The notes: generated by a model from the letters alone, not told the origin. Positions 37,506-48,030 are shown, counted from the first letter of the stretch. The stretch: DNA of 64,000 bases from Methanomicrobium mobile BP (GCF_000711215.1 NZ_JOMF01000004.1:310001-374000), one strand, 5' to 3'. Numbers and translations are program-made.

Positions 37506-39398
37506 ATGGGTGTTGATGAGATAAATCGGGTTCTTATCAGGGCATTGGAAGGCGATACCTCCGCAAGTCTGGATGCGGACTCAATGGAAGACGAATATCG
37601 CGAGCTGGCACGCACGGTCAATGCCGCCGTTAAGATGCTCGAGAAAGCCAAAGAGGCTGAGATTTACAAGAAAAGGCTGATTGCGTTCATAACTCAGAAT
37701 CCGCAGGCAATCGCCGTTCTTGTAAAAGACAAGAGCAGAATCGACTTAAACAAAGAATACGAGCGTGTATGGCGCGGCAGTTACGACGAACTGATGGCAA
37801 AGAAGCTCTACGACTTCGACGTGACGATTACCGGCGGCGACGACTTCTATGCGTCATTCGAGACGAAGAGGAATGCCTGCACCGAGATGGAGGTCTCGTG
37901 GGCGGACGGCGTAAAGAGGAATCTGAGGCTTTTCCAGACGCCGATTCTTGACGAGAACGGCGAGATAGATGTCAATTATTATATCTATCAGGACCTGACA
38001 GCCGAGGTCGCGCTCAACAAATACCTGAGCACCGAGATCGACAAGATCTCGGAAAATATCGAGAAGATCTCGAAGGGCAATCTGGATATCGACCTCTCGG
38101 TCGGCGAAAGCGACGAATACACGCACAATGCCGCGGAGATGATACACAAGATCGCCAACAGCATCGGCGACGCAAAGACGGCAATAGAGAATCTCATTAC
38201 GGATGTAGAATTCCTTTCGGACTCGGCAATTACGGGAGATCTCTCAAAGCGTGCCGATTCCTCGAACTATGAGGGACATTTCAAGGGTGTTATCGACGGT
38301 TTCAACCAGACCCTCGACATGATTGAGGGTCCGCTCAGAGAGTCGATGAAGGTCGTCAAGTTCTATGCGGATAACGACTACAGGGTGCGTTTCTCCGACG
38401 ATGTCCCCGTCGCGGGTGACTTTGACGAGTTCAAGAACTCCATCAACGAGCTCGGCGACAAGTTTGCGGCCGTCATCTCCGAGGTCAGAAACGCGGTCGA
38501 CAACGTGAACCACGGAACCGTGGAGATTACACGCGGCTCGGACGAGGTGGCGAAGGCAACCGAGCAGGTCGCGATGACCAGTCAGAAGTGCGCCGATATC
38601 AACCGCGACGTCCTCAAGAAGATGGAGAATATCCAGAGGCAGATTGCGGAACTTTCCGCCTCCAACGAGGAGATTGCCGCGACTTCGCAGGACGTTCTCA
38701 AGAATGCCGAGAACATGGCGACAATGGGCAGTGAGGCTCAGGTCCTCGGAAACGACGCAAATCAGAAGATGGAGTCCGTTCAGGACATTACGTCCAAGAG
38801 CGTTCAGGAGATTAAGGATCTCAACGAGCAGATAAAGGAGATCAACAACATCGTCAAGATGATCAATGAGATTACAGGTCAGATCAACCTTCTTTCGCTC
38901 AATGCCGCGATTGAAGCCGCACGTGCGGGTGAGCACGGCCGCGGTTTCGCAGTCGTCGCGGGCGAGGTCAAGAACCTTGCCGCCGATGCGAGAAAGGCGA
39001 CCGACCATATCGAGAAGGTGATTACCTCGATTCAGAAGAACAGCCGCGAGACCGCCTCTGCCATCCAGGAAGCGAACAACAGTGTTCAGAGCGCGGTCGT
39101 GAGCGTAAATGCGACGATAAAGGCGCTCTACGAGATAGTCGGCGAGTCGCAGCAGGTGACGACGGATATGGGCGAGATTGCGCGTGCGATTGAAAACCAG
39201 GCGAATATCGCCAATATCGTCGTCGGCGCCACCGATGACGGCGCAAAACAGACTGGCGAGAGCTTAAAGGAGGTCGAGGAGCTTGCGGCTCTTGCGGAGG
39301 AGACGAGCGCTTCGGTCGAGGAGATAGGCAGCGCCATCCACGAGGTAAATTCGATGGTGAACTCGCTTACCGAGAACATGAACAATTTCAAGATCTGA
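37506..39398 (+). CDS. Cytoplasmic methyl-accepting chemotaxis protein with PAS domain
   Basis: This 630-residue chemoreceptor has no membrane-spanning segment. A helical N-terminus is followed by a PAS-like domain (residues about 65-160; [21 protein letters not shown]). Helical/HAMP-like linkers (about 165-320) lead to an MCP signalling domain with the hairpin tip [21 protein letters not shown]. The ATG at 37506 has GGAG six bases before it, so an upstream in-frame start at 37413 is rejected. It would sense an internal signal. The other che genes are not in the window. Confidence 0.9.
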   Translation: MGVDEINRVLIRALEGDTSASLDADSMEDEYRELARTVNAAVKMLEKAKEAEIYKKRLIAFITQNPQAIAVLVKDKSRIDLNKEYERVWRGSYDELMAKKLYDFDVTITGGDDFYASFETKRNACTEMEVSWADGVKRNLRLFQTPILDENGEIDVNYYIYQDLTAEVALNKYLSTEIDKISENIEKISKGNLDIDLSVGESDEYTHNAAEMIHKIANSIGDAKTAIENLITDVEFLSDSAITGDLSKRADSSNYEGHFKGVIDGFNQTLDMIEGPLRESMKVVKFYADNDYRVRFSDDVPVAGDFDEFKNSINELGDKFAAVISEVRNAVDNVNHGTVEITRGSDEVAKATEQVAMTSQKCADINRDVLKKMENIQRQIAELSASNEEIAATSQDVLKNAENMATMGSEAQVLGNDANQKMESVQDITSKSVQEIKDLNEQIKEINNIVKMINEITGQINLLSLNAAIEAARAGEHGRGFAVVAGEVKNLAADARKATDHIEKVITSIQKNSRETASAIQEANNSVQSAVVSVNATIKALYEIVGESQQVTTDMGEIARAIENQANIANIVVGATDDGAKQTGESLKEVEELAALAEETSASVEEIGSAIHEVNSMVNSLTENMNNFKI

Positions 39399-39608
39399 TA
39401 TTTCATATGATTAAGGCATAGGGTGTAATTCCAGACAATCACCCGTTTACATTTTTTTTGAAACTTTTTCGTCCCGATAAACCGCTCACCCGCCATCTGC
39501 CACCCGTAACCCTTCAATCCCGCATATCGGCAGATTGATTAGAATCGAGATGGGCATAATATTAGACAATATCGGAGAGAACTTTCTAAAGCCGATCCGA
39601 AAAGACAG

Positions 39609-39679
39609 GGTAAAAATATACGGTATAAATATACGGCAAAATATAAGGTAAAAATATAAGGTAAATACGATACGGTAAG
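39609..39679. repeat. About five 13-bp AT-rich repeats upstream of recQ
   Basis: Units of GGTAAAAATATAC type begin at 39609, 39622, 39635, 39647 and 39660. Each contains a TATA-like core. The array ends 16 bases before the recQ start. Confidence 0.7.
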
Positions 39680-39694
39680 ACGGGATAAAGCGGC

Positions 39695-41962
39695 ATGAAC
39701 GATGATTTTGCTGAGAATGGGGGCGGTCCGGATATCGGCAGGGCGGAAGAGATTCTGCGGAAATACTTCGGATACTCCGGACTATATCCCTATCAGCGCG
39801 AGATTATCTCATCCGTGCTTCAGGGTCGGGACGTTGCCGCGGTTATCGCGACCGGCGGCGGCAAATCCATCTGCTACCAGCTTCCCGCGCTCATGTCGGA
39901 AGGCGTATGCGTCGTCATATCGCCGCTGATATCGCTCATGAAGGATCAGGTCGATTCCCTGACGGCATCTGGGGTCAATGCGGGGCTTCTAAACTCGACG
40001 CAGGACTATACCTCGCATACCGCGGTTACCCGCCAAATGCAGGACTCGACAATCCCGATTGTCTATGTCTCGCCCGAGCGTGCCGTGACCGCGGCTTTCA
40101 TATCGACGCTGAAGCGGACGAAGATCTCTCTTTTCGCGGTCGACGAGGCGCACTGCATATCCCAGTGGGGTCACGAGTTCAGACCCGAATACCGCCGCTT
40201 AAGCCTTCTCAAGAAGGAGTTTCCCGACGTTCCCGTCATAGCCCTGACCGCGACCGCCACCCCGATTGTCCGCGACGATATCATAAAACAGCTCGGGCTT
40301 AAGAATCCGATGGTGTATGTCGGCAGTTTTTACAGGAAAAACCTGCACTATTCCGTAATTCCGAAGAAGGACGCACTCGGGCAGATAATTGCGTATATCA
40401 AAAAGAGAGATGCCGACGACTCGGGGATAATCTACTGTCACAGCCGCAAAAATGCCGAAGAGATTGCGGGAAAACTCGCTAAGGCAGGCATATACGCACT
40501 TCCCTATCATGCGGGGCTGTCGAAACAGGCACGCGAGAAGACGCAGGACAGGTTCATCCGCGACAATGTCCACGTTATCGTCGCAACCGTGGCTTTCGGC
40601 ATGGGAATCAATAAGCCCGACGTGCGCTACGTGATTCATTACGACCTCCCGGACAGCCTAGAAAACTATTATCAGGAGACGGGACGCGGCGGTCGCGACG
40701 GTCTCGATTCGGACTGTATCCTCTTTTACAGCCGCGGCGACCGCGCAAAAATCGAGTATTTCATCTCGGAGATATCAAGCGGCGTCCAAAAGAAGACCGC
40801 CGTAAAAAAACTCGATGCGATGACGGATTTCTGCGAGAGCAAAGAGTGCCGCGTCAGGATGCTCCTCGATTATTTCGGGGAGAAGACCGACGGGTTCGCC
40901 TGCGGAACCTGCGACAACTGCCTGCATCCGTCCGAGGAGTTCGACGGCACCGATATCGCCGTTCTCGCAATACGCTGCGTGGAATCGCTGGAGATTCCTT
41001 TCGGAGCGGGATATATCGTAGATATCCTGCGGGGCTCAAAGAGCCGTAAGATTAAGGAGAAGGGGCATGACAAATCCCCGTATTTTGCCGCGGGCGCACA
41101 CATACCGAAGGAGAACTGGGAGAATTACCTGAAGGAGATCATCAATGCGGGCTATCTCTCGCGGAAGGGCACAAAGTATCCCGTTATCGAGCTTAACAGC
41201 CGGAGCGACGACGTGCTTTCGGGAAAGGTCAGGGTAAGCCTCTACCGCGATGCGGTCAAAGCGTCCGGCAGCAGCCGCAGCCGCCGCGGATCGATCAAAG
41301 ACAGACTGCCTGTGCACGGCGCGGGCATTGCGAAGGCGGATAACGGCGGCATTCCCGACACCGCGCTCTTTGACAGGCTTAAGAGACTTCGCAAGGAGAT
41401 TGCGGACCGCAAGAAGCTGCCGCCTTACATGATATTTTCAATCGCAACCCTTGCGGAGTTGTCCTCAAAATGCCCGCTGAGCAGGGAGGAACTCTTGGAG
41501 ATCAAGGGTATCGGCGAGCACAAGGCGGACGAGTTCGGAAAACTCTTCACGGACGAGATTTACGCTTATTTGAGCGGCGGCGCGGACGCGGATAACGATG
41601 CCGCATCTGCCGCCCCGACCGCTTCCCCGGTCCCCGCCATGATTCCGCCGCCGAAGAAGAGCAGCGACATCACATACGAGATGTACTGCCGCGGCATGAC
41701 CCTCGGTCAGATTGCGAAGGAGAGGGATCTCGCCGCGGGGACGGTTGCCGTGCATATCGAGGAGAAGATTCGCGAAGGTGCCGATATCAACATCGACGAT
41801 CTCGTGAGTGCCGAAAACCGCGACGCCGTTCTCGCCGTCCTTGAGAGCTACGGCGATTCGATATCGATTAAGGACATTCGGATTCTCACGGACAGCAAGA
41901 TTCCCTATGACGAGATTCGGTTTGTTGTCGCCCACAAAGCCGCAAAAAAGCAAAAATATTGA
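39695..41962 (+). CDS. recQ: ATP-dependent DNA helicase RecQ
   Basis: This 755-residue RecQ helicase has the Walker motif [13 protein letters not shown], the Walker B DEAH box [16 protein letters not shown], and motif [12 protein letters not shown]. The zinc-binding cysteines are in [12 protein letters not shown] and CGTCDNCL. An HRDC domain (residues about 545-620; [29 protein letters not shown]) and a C-terminal helix-turn-helix ([19 protein letters not shown]) follow. It unwinds DNA during repair and recombination. It is a monocistronic gene with a repeat array in its promoter. Confidence 0.95.
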   Translation: MNDDFAENGGGPDIGRAEEILRKYFGYSGLYPYQREIISSVLQGRDVAAVIATGGGKSICYQLPALMSEGVCVVISPLISLMKDQVDSLTASGVNAGLLNSTQDYTSHTAVTRQMQDSTIPIVYVSPERAVTAAFISTLKRTKISLFAVDEAHCISQWGHEFRPEYRRLSLLKKEFPDVPVIALTATATPIVRDDIIKQLGLKNPMVYVGSFYRKNLHYSVIPKKDALGQIIAYIKKRDADDSGIIYCHSRKNAEEIAGKLAKAGIYALPYHAGLSKQAREKTQDRFIRDNVHVIVATVAFGMGINKPDVRYVIHYDLPDSLENYYQETGRGGRDGLDSDCILFYSRGDRAKIEYFISEISSGVQKKTAVKKLDAMTDFCESKECRVRMLLDYFGEKTDGFACGTCDNCLHPSEEFDGTDIAVLAIRCVESLEIPFGAGYIVDILRGSKSRKIKEKGHDKSPYFAAGAHIPKENWENYLKEIINAGYLSRKGTKYPVIELNSRSDDVLSGKVRVSLYRDAVKASGSSRSRRGSIKDRLPVHGAGIAKADNGGIPDTALFDRLKRLRKEIADRKKLPPYMIFSIATLAELSSKCPLSREELLEIKGIGEHKADEFGKLFTDEIYAYLSGGADADNDAASAAPTASPVPAMIPPPKKSSDITYEMYCRGMTLGQIAKERDLAAGTVAVHIEEKIREGADINIDDLVSAENRDAVLAVLESYGDSISIKDIRILTDSKIPYDEIRFVVAHKAAKKQKY

Positions 41963-41996
41963 AGATAGATTGATGGCAGATTGAAGGTCGTGCGGT

Positions 41997-43103
41997 TTAC
42001 TTCAGTATCCGATAGTCCGTCGTTCTCTGCCTGAATTCGCGCCCGATATCGACGGAGAGGCGTTCCATCTCGGCGGGGCTGAGATAATCCGCCTCGTTTC
42101 CTCCCGCATCCTGCGAGACTTCGTCGGTAAAAATGGTGCCGCCGAGGTCGTTTGCGCCCGAAAGCAGCATCATCTGGGTGAATTTCTTGCCGAGTTTGCC
42201 CCATGAGACCTGTATATTGTCGAAATTATCGAGGAAAAGCCTTGATACCGCGCAGAAGAGGAGATCGGCGCGTCCCGTAGCACCCGCGGGTGCAAGCCCT
42301 CTTTCGTAGAGCTTTGTATTTACGTGGAGATAGGGCAGGGGGACAAGTTCGGTAAATCCGTGCGTCTCGTCCTGAATGCCGCGGAGCACATTGAGGTGTT
42401 CGGCGCGATCGCGCTCGGATTCGATTGAACCGTACATTATCGTCGAGGTCGATTTCAGCCCGAGAGAGTGGGCTTCGCGGATAATCCGCGACCATTCCGC
42501 GGTTTTCACCTTGGTCGGGCACATCACGTCCCTGACACTGTCGACGAGGATCTCGGCGCCGGTTCCCTGAAGTGTTCCCAGACCGGCGTCGATCATCATC
42601 TCAATGACCTCTTTTGTCGAGATTCCGCTTTTTGTCGCGGAATGCGATATCTCGTCGGGGCTCATGGTGTGTATGTCGACGCCCGGGAACTCTTCGTGCA
42701 CGAGACCTATGATATGCGCATAGCGCTCCGCGTCAAAATCGGGGTTGACACCGGAGAGAAGGCAGATTTCGGTGACGTTGCGCTCTTTTGCCAGCCGAAT
42801 CCCCTCGCGGATCTGCGCCTCGCTCCTGAGATATGCGTCGGGGCTTGACTTCGGTTTTCCGAACGCACAGAATCCGCAGAGGTTTTTGCAGATATTCGTC
42901 ACGTGGACGTTCTGGTTTCTGACATAGGTTACGGTATCGCCCGCTTTTCGTTCGCGGAGTTCGTCCGCCGCATCGCATACGTCGAAGATTCTGCGGTCGG
43001 TCAGCTTGAGAAGCGATGTTGCCTCGTCGACCGTCATCCTGTGACCTTCGAGAGTGTCGCTCAGCAGTTTTTTCAGTTGAGTTTTATCAGGTACCCCGTT
43101 CAT
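41997..43103 (-). CDS. cofH: FO synthase subunit CofH
   Basis: This radical-SAM enzyme (about 368 residues) makes part of FO, the deazaflavin core of coenzyme F420, together with CofG. The iron-sulfur motif CKNLCGFC is at residues about 69-76, and the HTMSPDEI loop and GTGAEILVDSVRD match CofH. The ATG at 43103 has GGGGG about five bases upstream; an earlier ATG at 43118 is possible. Its partner CofG is not in the window. It is convergent with recQ. Confidence 0.93.
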   Translation of the reverse strand: MNGVPDKTQLKKLLSDTLEGHRMTVDEATSLLKLTDRRIFDVCDAADELRERKAGDTVTYVRNQNVHVTNICKNLCGFCAFGKPKSSPDAYLRSEAQIREGIRLAKERNVTEICLLSGVNPDFDAERYAHIIGLVHEEFPGVDIHTMSPDEISHSATKSGISTKEVIEMMIDAGLGTLQGTGAEILVDSVRDVMCPTKVKTAEWSRIIREAHSLGLKSTSTIMYGSIESERDRAEHLNVLRGIQDETHGFTELVPLPYLHVNTKLYERGLAPAGATGRADLLFCAVSRLFLDNFDNIQVSWGKLGKKFTQMMLLSGANDLGGTIFTDEVSQDAGGNEADYLSPAEMERLSVDIGREFRQRTTDYRILK

Positions 43104-43193
43104 TTTTCCCCCAATCACCGTTTTGCAGTAAATTCCGTATCCCCCGATACATTCGGCTTCAGGTCATACGTAAATCAGGCACGTAAATCCGGA

Positions 43194-43991
43194 TCAGTCT
43201 TTCTTTGAGCCTTTTTTGCCTTTGTTACTTTTTTGATTATTTTTCGTATCATTACTTAAATTTTTCCTGCGGTTTTCGTCGCGGTTGCGGATATACAACT
43301 CATGGATGACCATGATTACAATCAGTATTATCGCGAATTCCACGATATGCAGCGGCGCATAACCGACATACGGTATCGAGAAGAAGGCTTTTCCCACGAC
43401 CCATTCCTTCTTTACTGGCTGAATCATGCCGACATTCGTCAGACCCGCCATCTGGTCGTATACATTGTTGTTGTCGCCCTTGGTGATGTAACCGCTGATG
43501 TCGGACGGCTTGGATGCGTCGGCTTCGTGCCACGAGATTGCCCTGTGAATTATCGGGTGCAGGTTGCCGCGTCCGTTGGGTTTGTAGACGATGACGTCGC
43601 CGTAGACCTTATTTCCCTGTCTGTCAGGATTTTCGTTGTATTTGCCGTATCCTATGACCGCTCCCTCTTCGCTTGTCACGATATTGCCGAACCTGTCCGG
43701 CGCCACCACGATTACGAGGTCGCCGACGTTCATGTTCGGCACCATGCTCTCGGATTCGACGGCGACCACCGCGGGCCACGTGCCGCATACGCCGTACAGT
43801 CCGAGCACGATGAGACCGACTATGCAGACAACGCAGAGGATATCGCGTATAAAACTCATTGTCGGGTCGGTTGTCTTAAGAAATTTCATAAGCGGGTTTT
43901 TGCCGCCGGTATCGCTTTGTGTCTCGGTTTTTCTATCTTTTTCCGTATCGGGTATTTTCCCGGACTTGTTCTGTTTTGTCACGGCATTCAT
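43194..43991 (-). CDS. Archaeal signal peptidase I (Sec11-like)
   Basis: This 265-residue membrane protease removes signal peptides. It has one hydrophobic segment (residues about 50-70) just before ESESMVPNMNVGD, which holds the catalytic serine. A histidine-containing PIIHRAISWHE is the likely general base of the archaeal/eukaryotic type, GYITKGDNN follows, and a second membrane helix lies near the C-terminus (VEFAIILIVIMVIHELY). The C-terminal tail is basic. It lies upstream of cofH on the same strand. Confidence 0.88.
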   Translation of the reverse strand: MNAVTKQNKSGKIPDTEKDRKTETQSDTGGKNPLMKFLKTTDPTMSFIRDILCVVCIVGLIVLGLYGVCGTWPAVVAVESESMVPNMNVGDLVIVVAPDRFGNIVTSEEGAVIGYGKYNENPDRQGNKVYGDVIVYKPNGRGNLHPIIHRAISWHEADASKPSDISGYITKGDNNNVYDQMAGLTNVGMIQPVKKEWVVGKAFFSIPYVGYAPLHIVEFAIILIVIMVIHELYIRNRDENRRKNLSNDTKNNQKSNKGKKGSKKD

Positions 43992-44164
43992 CCATCTACT
44001 GCTTTACAGAATAGAAAGCTATCATCGGTTTTAATGTTTCTTATATGTCGCGACCGAAGGTGCGGTTGCGGCAGGACAGCAGGTCAGCGTGGCAGCGGGC
44101 AGTCGGAGAGCGGGTCACCAGATGCGGGGGAAAAGCCTTATAGAATGCTTTCCCATTTGAGATT

Positions 44165-44506
44165 ATGACCGATGTCAGTCGTGACGAATTGAAAGGGAGG
44201 GTAATCTCCCTTAAAGAGCTTGTTAATTATCAGGACGGCACCGTATCGAGCAGAATGATTGTAAACCGGAGTGCGGGGAGCATCACGCTCTTCTCCTTCG
44301 ACGCGGACGAGGGACTCAGCGAGCATACGGCGCCGTATGACGCCGTCGTGACTATTCTCGACGGCGAATGCGAGGTCTGGCTTTCGGGCGAGACCCATGT
44401 CATGAAAGAGGGCGATACGATTATCTTTCCGGCGAATGCCCCGCATGCACTCTCGGCGATAACGCCGTTCAAGATGATGCTTATCATGATAAGGGGAGAG
44501 CAATGA
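44165..44506 (+). CDS. Cupin domain protein
   Basis: This 113-residue single-domain cupin has the two metal-binding motifs visible as LSEHTAPYDAVVTILDGE and PANAPHALSA. Its function is unknown. It overlaps the next gene by four bases (ATGA at 44503-44506), so the two are translationally coupled. Confidence 0.85.
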   Translation: MTDVSRDELKGRVISLKELVNYQDGTVSSRMIVNRSAGSITLFSFDADEGLSEHTAPYDAVVTILDGECEVWLSGETHVMKEGDTIIFPANAPHALSAITPFKMMLIMIRGEQ

Positions 44507-44775
44507 ACGCGGACGAAGGGAAATACTGCATAGTATGCGGCGGCATGGTGCCCTCCGGCTCGGACGTCAAGCAGATTGAGATAGACGGCAAGATGATAGG
44601 CATTTACTGTCTTGACGAGATAATTGCCCGGGTAAAATCCCAAAATCACGATTCCGAGGCAAAAATAAAAGAGGAACTGCTTGCCGCAGTCTCGAAGAAG
44701 AATTACATCCCGACAAAGAAACGCGAGGATTATGCCGCGGCTTTACTGAGGGAATACAAAGCGAAAAAAGATTGA
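44503..44775 (+). CDS. Small cysteine protein coupled to the cupin gene
   Basis: This 90-residue protein begins at the ATGA overlap. Three cysteines in YCIVCGG and GIYCLDEI could bind a metal. The C-terminus (KKNYIPTKKREDYAAALLREYKAKK) is helical and basic. It belongs to no family I can name. The overlap with the cupin suggests a shared role, perhaps as metal donor or partner, which is inference. Confidence 0.72.
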   Translation: MNADEGKYCIVCGGMVPSGSDVKQIEIDGKMIGIYCLDEIIARVKSQNHDSEAKIKEELLAAVSKKNYIPTKKREDYAAALLREYKAKKD

Positions 44776-44796
44776 ATCGATAAAAAACAGCGGGGG

Positions 44797-45039
44797 TCAG
44801 CCGCCGAACAATCGTATGAGGATTGCCGTGACTCCCCCCGCACCCGCGCCGATACCGAGACTGAGACTGTTTTCCACGCTGAAAAGCGAGAACAGGGTAC
44901 TCTTTCGGGATTTCTCCAGAGCCCGAAGCCGCCTGTCCAGTTCATTCTCACGCTCTTTTATCTCCGAAAGCGCCGCCCGTATCCACTTTACGTCGCGGTT
45001 TGTCTCAATCAGCATCTCCCGTGTCGAAATTCCGTGCAT
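44797..45039 (-). CDS. Small coiled-coil protein with C-terminal membrane helix
   Basis: This 80-residue protein has a heptad-like charged helix (residues about 10-45) followed by a glycine-rich hydrophobic segment (LSLGIGAGAGGVTAILIRLFGG) at the end. It resembles small membrane-anchored hypothetical proteins. The start at 45039 is preferred because a G-run precedes it; an earlier ATG at 45063 is possible. Its function is unknown. Confidence 0.5.
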   Translation of the reverse strand: MHGISTREMLIETNRDVKWIRAALSEIKERENELDRRLRALEKSRKSTLFSLFSVENSLSLGIGAGAGGVTAILIRLFGG

Positions 45040-45312
45040 AACCCCGAAAACCCCCGTCATCATGCCGCAGAAGAACCTGCTATCCGCAGTCCGCTTTCAG
45101 GCATCCGCACGCAAAGAGAAAATTCACGAATGATACAAATAACGTCGATAATGCCTGTTTCCACTCATTCCTACTCAATCATCGCCGACCGACAAAATCT
45201 CACCGGCATTATCCGTCATTCATGCCTATACATGCCGATTCATTCTCCGCATACGAAATGCCCATACTTAAATTAAGGTGATAATGACCGCAAAAATGCG
45301 GAAAATCATTTC

Positions 45313-45341
45313 CGCATAAGTATACGCATAAGTATACGCAT
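45313..45341. repeat. Direct repeat of a 13-bp GTATAC-containing unit
   Basis: Two tandem copies of GCATAAGTATACG-like sequence lie just downstream of the 170-residue hypothetical gene. They may be part of its terminator region or a binding site. Confidence 0.5.
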
Positions 45342-45351
45342 CAGCCCGCAC

Positions 45352-45864
45352 TCAGGCGAGAGCGGGGACGGTATCAGCCCAGTTCTCGACCTTTTCAAGG
45401 ATGGCGTCGCTCTCGAACGAGGAGATTCTGACCTTTGTGCGTGAGAAGGTAACATAGTATATCTCGCCGTTTGCGTCATGGCATTTCAGCTGACAGTAGA
45501 AGGCGTCGTTGTCGCTGTCTCTTACCGCGTCGCCGCCGATGTTCTCCGCAAGTGTTTCGTCAGCCGCAATTCTCGATGCCGACTGAGTAAACGCCTCTAC
45601 GTTCGGCGATTTAAGCGTAATGTTGCCGACGGTCTTTGCATTGTCGTCCTCATAGAGAAATTTCGAGGTGTAATACTCTTTGTTCCTGACGACGCCCGCC
45701 GTCGCAACGCCCTGCGATGTGTAATCCGTGCACCCGAACGGATTTTCGGTGAGCACCGCGTTTACAATCGCGTCAAATGCGGCAATATCCGCAATAGGGT
45801 TGGTCAAAATTCTTACCGCGCTCTTAGAGTTGCCTGTTTCGATAAAATCTGTCATTTTCTTCAC
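45352..45864 (-). CDS. Hypothetical protein (170 residues)
   Basis: This soluble protein has no family I recognise. The sequence is well composed for an archaeal gene, with one strand-rich core (YYVTFSRTKVRISSFESDAILEKVENWADTV) and two cysteines. It appears monocistronic. The start at MKKMTDFIETG is the first ATG; the second, at residue 4, would do equally well. Confidence 0.7.
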   Translation of the reverse strand: MKKMTDFIETGNSKSAVRILTNPIADIAAFDAIVNAVLTENPFGCTDYTSQGVATAGVVRNKEYYTSKFLYEDDNAKTVGNITLKSPNVEAFTQSASRIAADETLAENIGGDAVRDSDNDAFYCQLKCHDANGEIYYVTFSRTKVRISSFESDAILEKVENWADTVPALA

Positions 45865-46409
45865 TTCCCGACTGTATCGTCTTCATCCGTGCCGCCGCAT
45901 CCGATTGCCGCGACCGCAACCCGTCAGGGAAAAACTCTCCCCCGCAGAGTTTGTAAAAGCGCCCGCCATTATCCCAAAACCGACCGCAGGCATAACCGCA
46001 TCTCCCGTTGTCCGAGGGAAACGGCGATTACGCACACGGCGGTTTCGGAGATTCCCGTGAAATGCCGCCCCGCATGCCGCAGTTATGCAGCATGCCTAAG
46101 CCCCATTCACGGATAAATGACTGCCCCCCAATCGGATAATCTCCGCAGAACGGACGGAGAAGGCGTCAAAGGTGAATTTGGATGCGCATTCCCCCTTCAG
46201 CCGCACTTCCCGCCGCTTGACACAACAATGTTATACCCGCAGATATAAGCAGGTTAGCCGTGCGTGGTGCGAAAGTGTATAACGGCAGTATAAGGATTTA
46301 TTTCACGTCATTCAGGCGTAAAGCCGTTTTTAAAAATCACGAAAAACAGACACTGAAAAACCCGATGAAAAAGCAACGGCAAAAACAGTCAAAACATTTT
46401 AATATTTTA
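45865..46409. other. Intergenic region before tRNA-Gln
   Basis: This 545-base region holds no supported gene; the overlapping short frames are composition artefacts. It includes an AT-rich segment near 46215-46250 (ATGTTATACCC, AGATATAAGC) that could be a promoter, but nothing clear follows on the plus strand. Confidence 0.5.
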
Positions 46410-46482
46410 TACTCCTAGACGGACTCGAACCGTCGTCCCCGGAACCAAAATCCGGGATGATTGACCGCTACACTATAGGAGT
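46410..46482 (-). tRNA. tRNA-Gln, anticodon UUG
   Basis: The tRNA folds from the minus strand: acceptor stem ACTCCTA/TAGGAGT, anticodon stem CCGGA/TCCGG around loop TTTTGGT (anticodon TTG), and T-arm GACGG-TTCGAGT-CCGTC. The discriminator base is A. No intron is seen and CCA is not encoded. In archaea tRNA-Gln is first charged with glutamate and then amidated by GatDE. Confidence 0.92.
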
Positions 46483-46500
46483 AAGAAATACCCGATTTCT

Positions 46501-46508
46501 AATATAAG
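46501..46508 (-). promoter_or_regulatory. TATA box of the tRNA-Gln gene
   Basis: The minus strand reads CTTATATT, centred about 23 bases before the tRNA 5' end, the expected distance for an archaeal promoter. Confidence 0.55.
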
Positions 46509-46591
46509 ATAGCTTTGATAAAATATATGAATTGCGCAACATGAATTGCGCAAATGACCGGGGTTGGAATCTGATAAATTAACAATACTTA

Positions 46592-46646
46592 AGTAATTAA
46601 ACGGTAATTAAACACTTATTAAACAATAATTAAACAATAATTAAAC
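46592..46646. repeat. Five 11-bp tandem repeats (NNTAATTAAAC type)
   Basis: Units start at 46592, 46603, 46614, 46625 and 46636. The last two copies are identical and the others differ at two or three bases. The array lies between the divergent tRNA-Gln and HEAT-repeat genes. Confidence 0.8.
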
Positions 46647-46716
46647 ACTTTACCACATATTCACTACATATTAACCGCTTATCAGACAGTTGTCGCGGTT
46701 AATCGCGGTCGTTAAC

Positions 46717-48030
46717 ATGGCAGACACGGAAGATGGATCCAATTATCTTAAGGCATACATCCTGCTGATGTATTACATAGTCGTGGGTCTCCTTGCCGTA
46801 GTCGGCAATCTCTCGGCAAACGCGGATATGAAGCCGATTCTCTCCATGCTCACGCCGCATCTGCTCTACATTCCGCTTGTTCTGACCGCGCTGTGGTATC
46901 CCAAAGAGAAGTTTATCCATATCTCGATATTCATAGTCTTCATCTTCGTATCTCTGCTCTCGTTCCTTATAGGCGATCTCGGCGCCGATGTAATATTCTC
47001 GATATTCATCTCGCTGATATACCTCTGGGTTTACTTTGCCATCATCCTCTTCATGCGCAAGCGCAACACGGCTGAGGAAAGCGTCCGTGCCGAGCTCGAC
47101 ATGGTTAAAGCCCAGCTCCGTTCAAGGATGGAATCCGAAGACTCGGCAGGCGGAGCGGGAACTGCGGGGGGAGCGGGCGGGACACCCGTCCGCGGCGTAG
47201 GTTCGGGATCGGTTGCGGTGGCTGAGACGGCTTACGTCATCGGCAGGGGCAAAAACACGGAGACTTTCGCGCCCGAACAGATTAAAGCGCTCATATCCTC
47301 GTTTGACGTCCGCGACCCGCTCATCCTCGAAGGCGCTTTCAATGCCGCGGAGGTAATGGGCAGGCAGGCGGAACCATATCTCATAGAAGGGCTTGGATCG
47401 CAGTCGCTGCCCGTCCGCGAAAACTGCGCCAGAATGCTCGGCAGGCTGAAATACGAGAGCAGCATCCCACATCTCATAGAGGCGCTGAACGAGAACTCCA
47501 AAAGGATGCACGCCGCCGCAGTCTCAGCCCTTGCCAACATAGGTCCCGCGGCAAAGGAAGCCCTCATCCTCGGGCTCAAAGACCCGTCCTATAAGGTGCG
47601 TGCGGGCTGCTGCGAGGCATTGAGAATCATCGGCGATAAAGACGTAATAGACCTCATCATCCCCATGATGGCGGACGAAAAGCACTACGTGAGGAAGGAA
47701 GCGGCGAAATCCCTCGGCAGAATAGGAAATTCCTCCGCGACGGGCGTCCTTACGGATGCGCTCTCCGACTGCTCCCGCGGCGTAAGACTTGCGGCGGCGG
47801 CATCGCTCGGGAAGATACGCGACGAAACCGCGGTAAAACCGCTGATTGAGCGCTACAAGTCCGAGACGGATTATCAGGTCCGCGAGAGAATCTTAAAGAG
47901 CCTCGCCATGATAGGCAACACGGAAGCCGTGGATGCCATACGCTTTATCACGATGTACGAGACCGATTCCGACCTTCTGGACTCGGCAAAAGACTTCTAT
48001 CACGGCTTCAGCCGGCGGGATACCGATTGA
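46717..48030 (+). CDS. Membrane-anchored HEAT-repeat (PBS lyase-like) protein
   Basis: This protein of about 437 residues has four hydrophobic segments in residues about 10-115. A glycine/alanine-rich linker follows near residues 140-165, then about six HEAT repeats of the PBS-lyase type (for example SSIPHLIEALNENSKRMHAAAVSALANIGP). The repeats presumably form a cytoplasmic protein-binding superhelix tethered to the membrane. The start at MADTEDG is preferred to a GTG further upstream, although no ribosome site is obvious. The function is unknown. Confidence 0.78.
   Translation: MADTEDGSNYLKAYILLMYYIVVGLLAVVGNLSANADMKPILSMLTPHLLYIPLVLTALWYPKEKFIHISIFIVFIFVSLLSFLIGDLGADVIFSIFISLIYLWVYFAIILFMRKRNTAEESVRAELDMVKAQLRSRMESEDSAGGAGTAGGAGGTPVRGVGSGSVAVAETAYVIGRGKNTETFAPEQIKALISSFDVRDPLILEGAFNAAEVMGRQAEPYLIEGLGSQSLPVRENCARMLGRLKYESSIPHLIEALNENSKRMHAAAVSALANIGPAAKEALILGLKDPSYKVRAGCCEALRIIGDKDVIDLIIPMMADEKHYVRKEAAKSLGRIGNSSATGVLTDALSDCSRGVRLAAAASLGKIRDETAVKPLIERYKSETDYQVRERILKSLAMIGNTEAVDAIRFITMYETDSDLLDSAKDFYHGFSRRDTD

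Noticed and set aside
38244-39008. 254-codon reverse frame in the chemoreceptor gene
   Set aside because: The plus-strand frame has the MCP signature. The reverse one shows no domain.
45478-46116. 212-codon plus-strand frame opposite the 170-residue hypothetical gene
   Set aside because: It runs through the reverse complement of a better-composed gene and past its start into an AT-rich gap, with cysteine/arginine-rich composition and no ribosome site.
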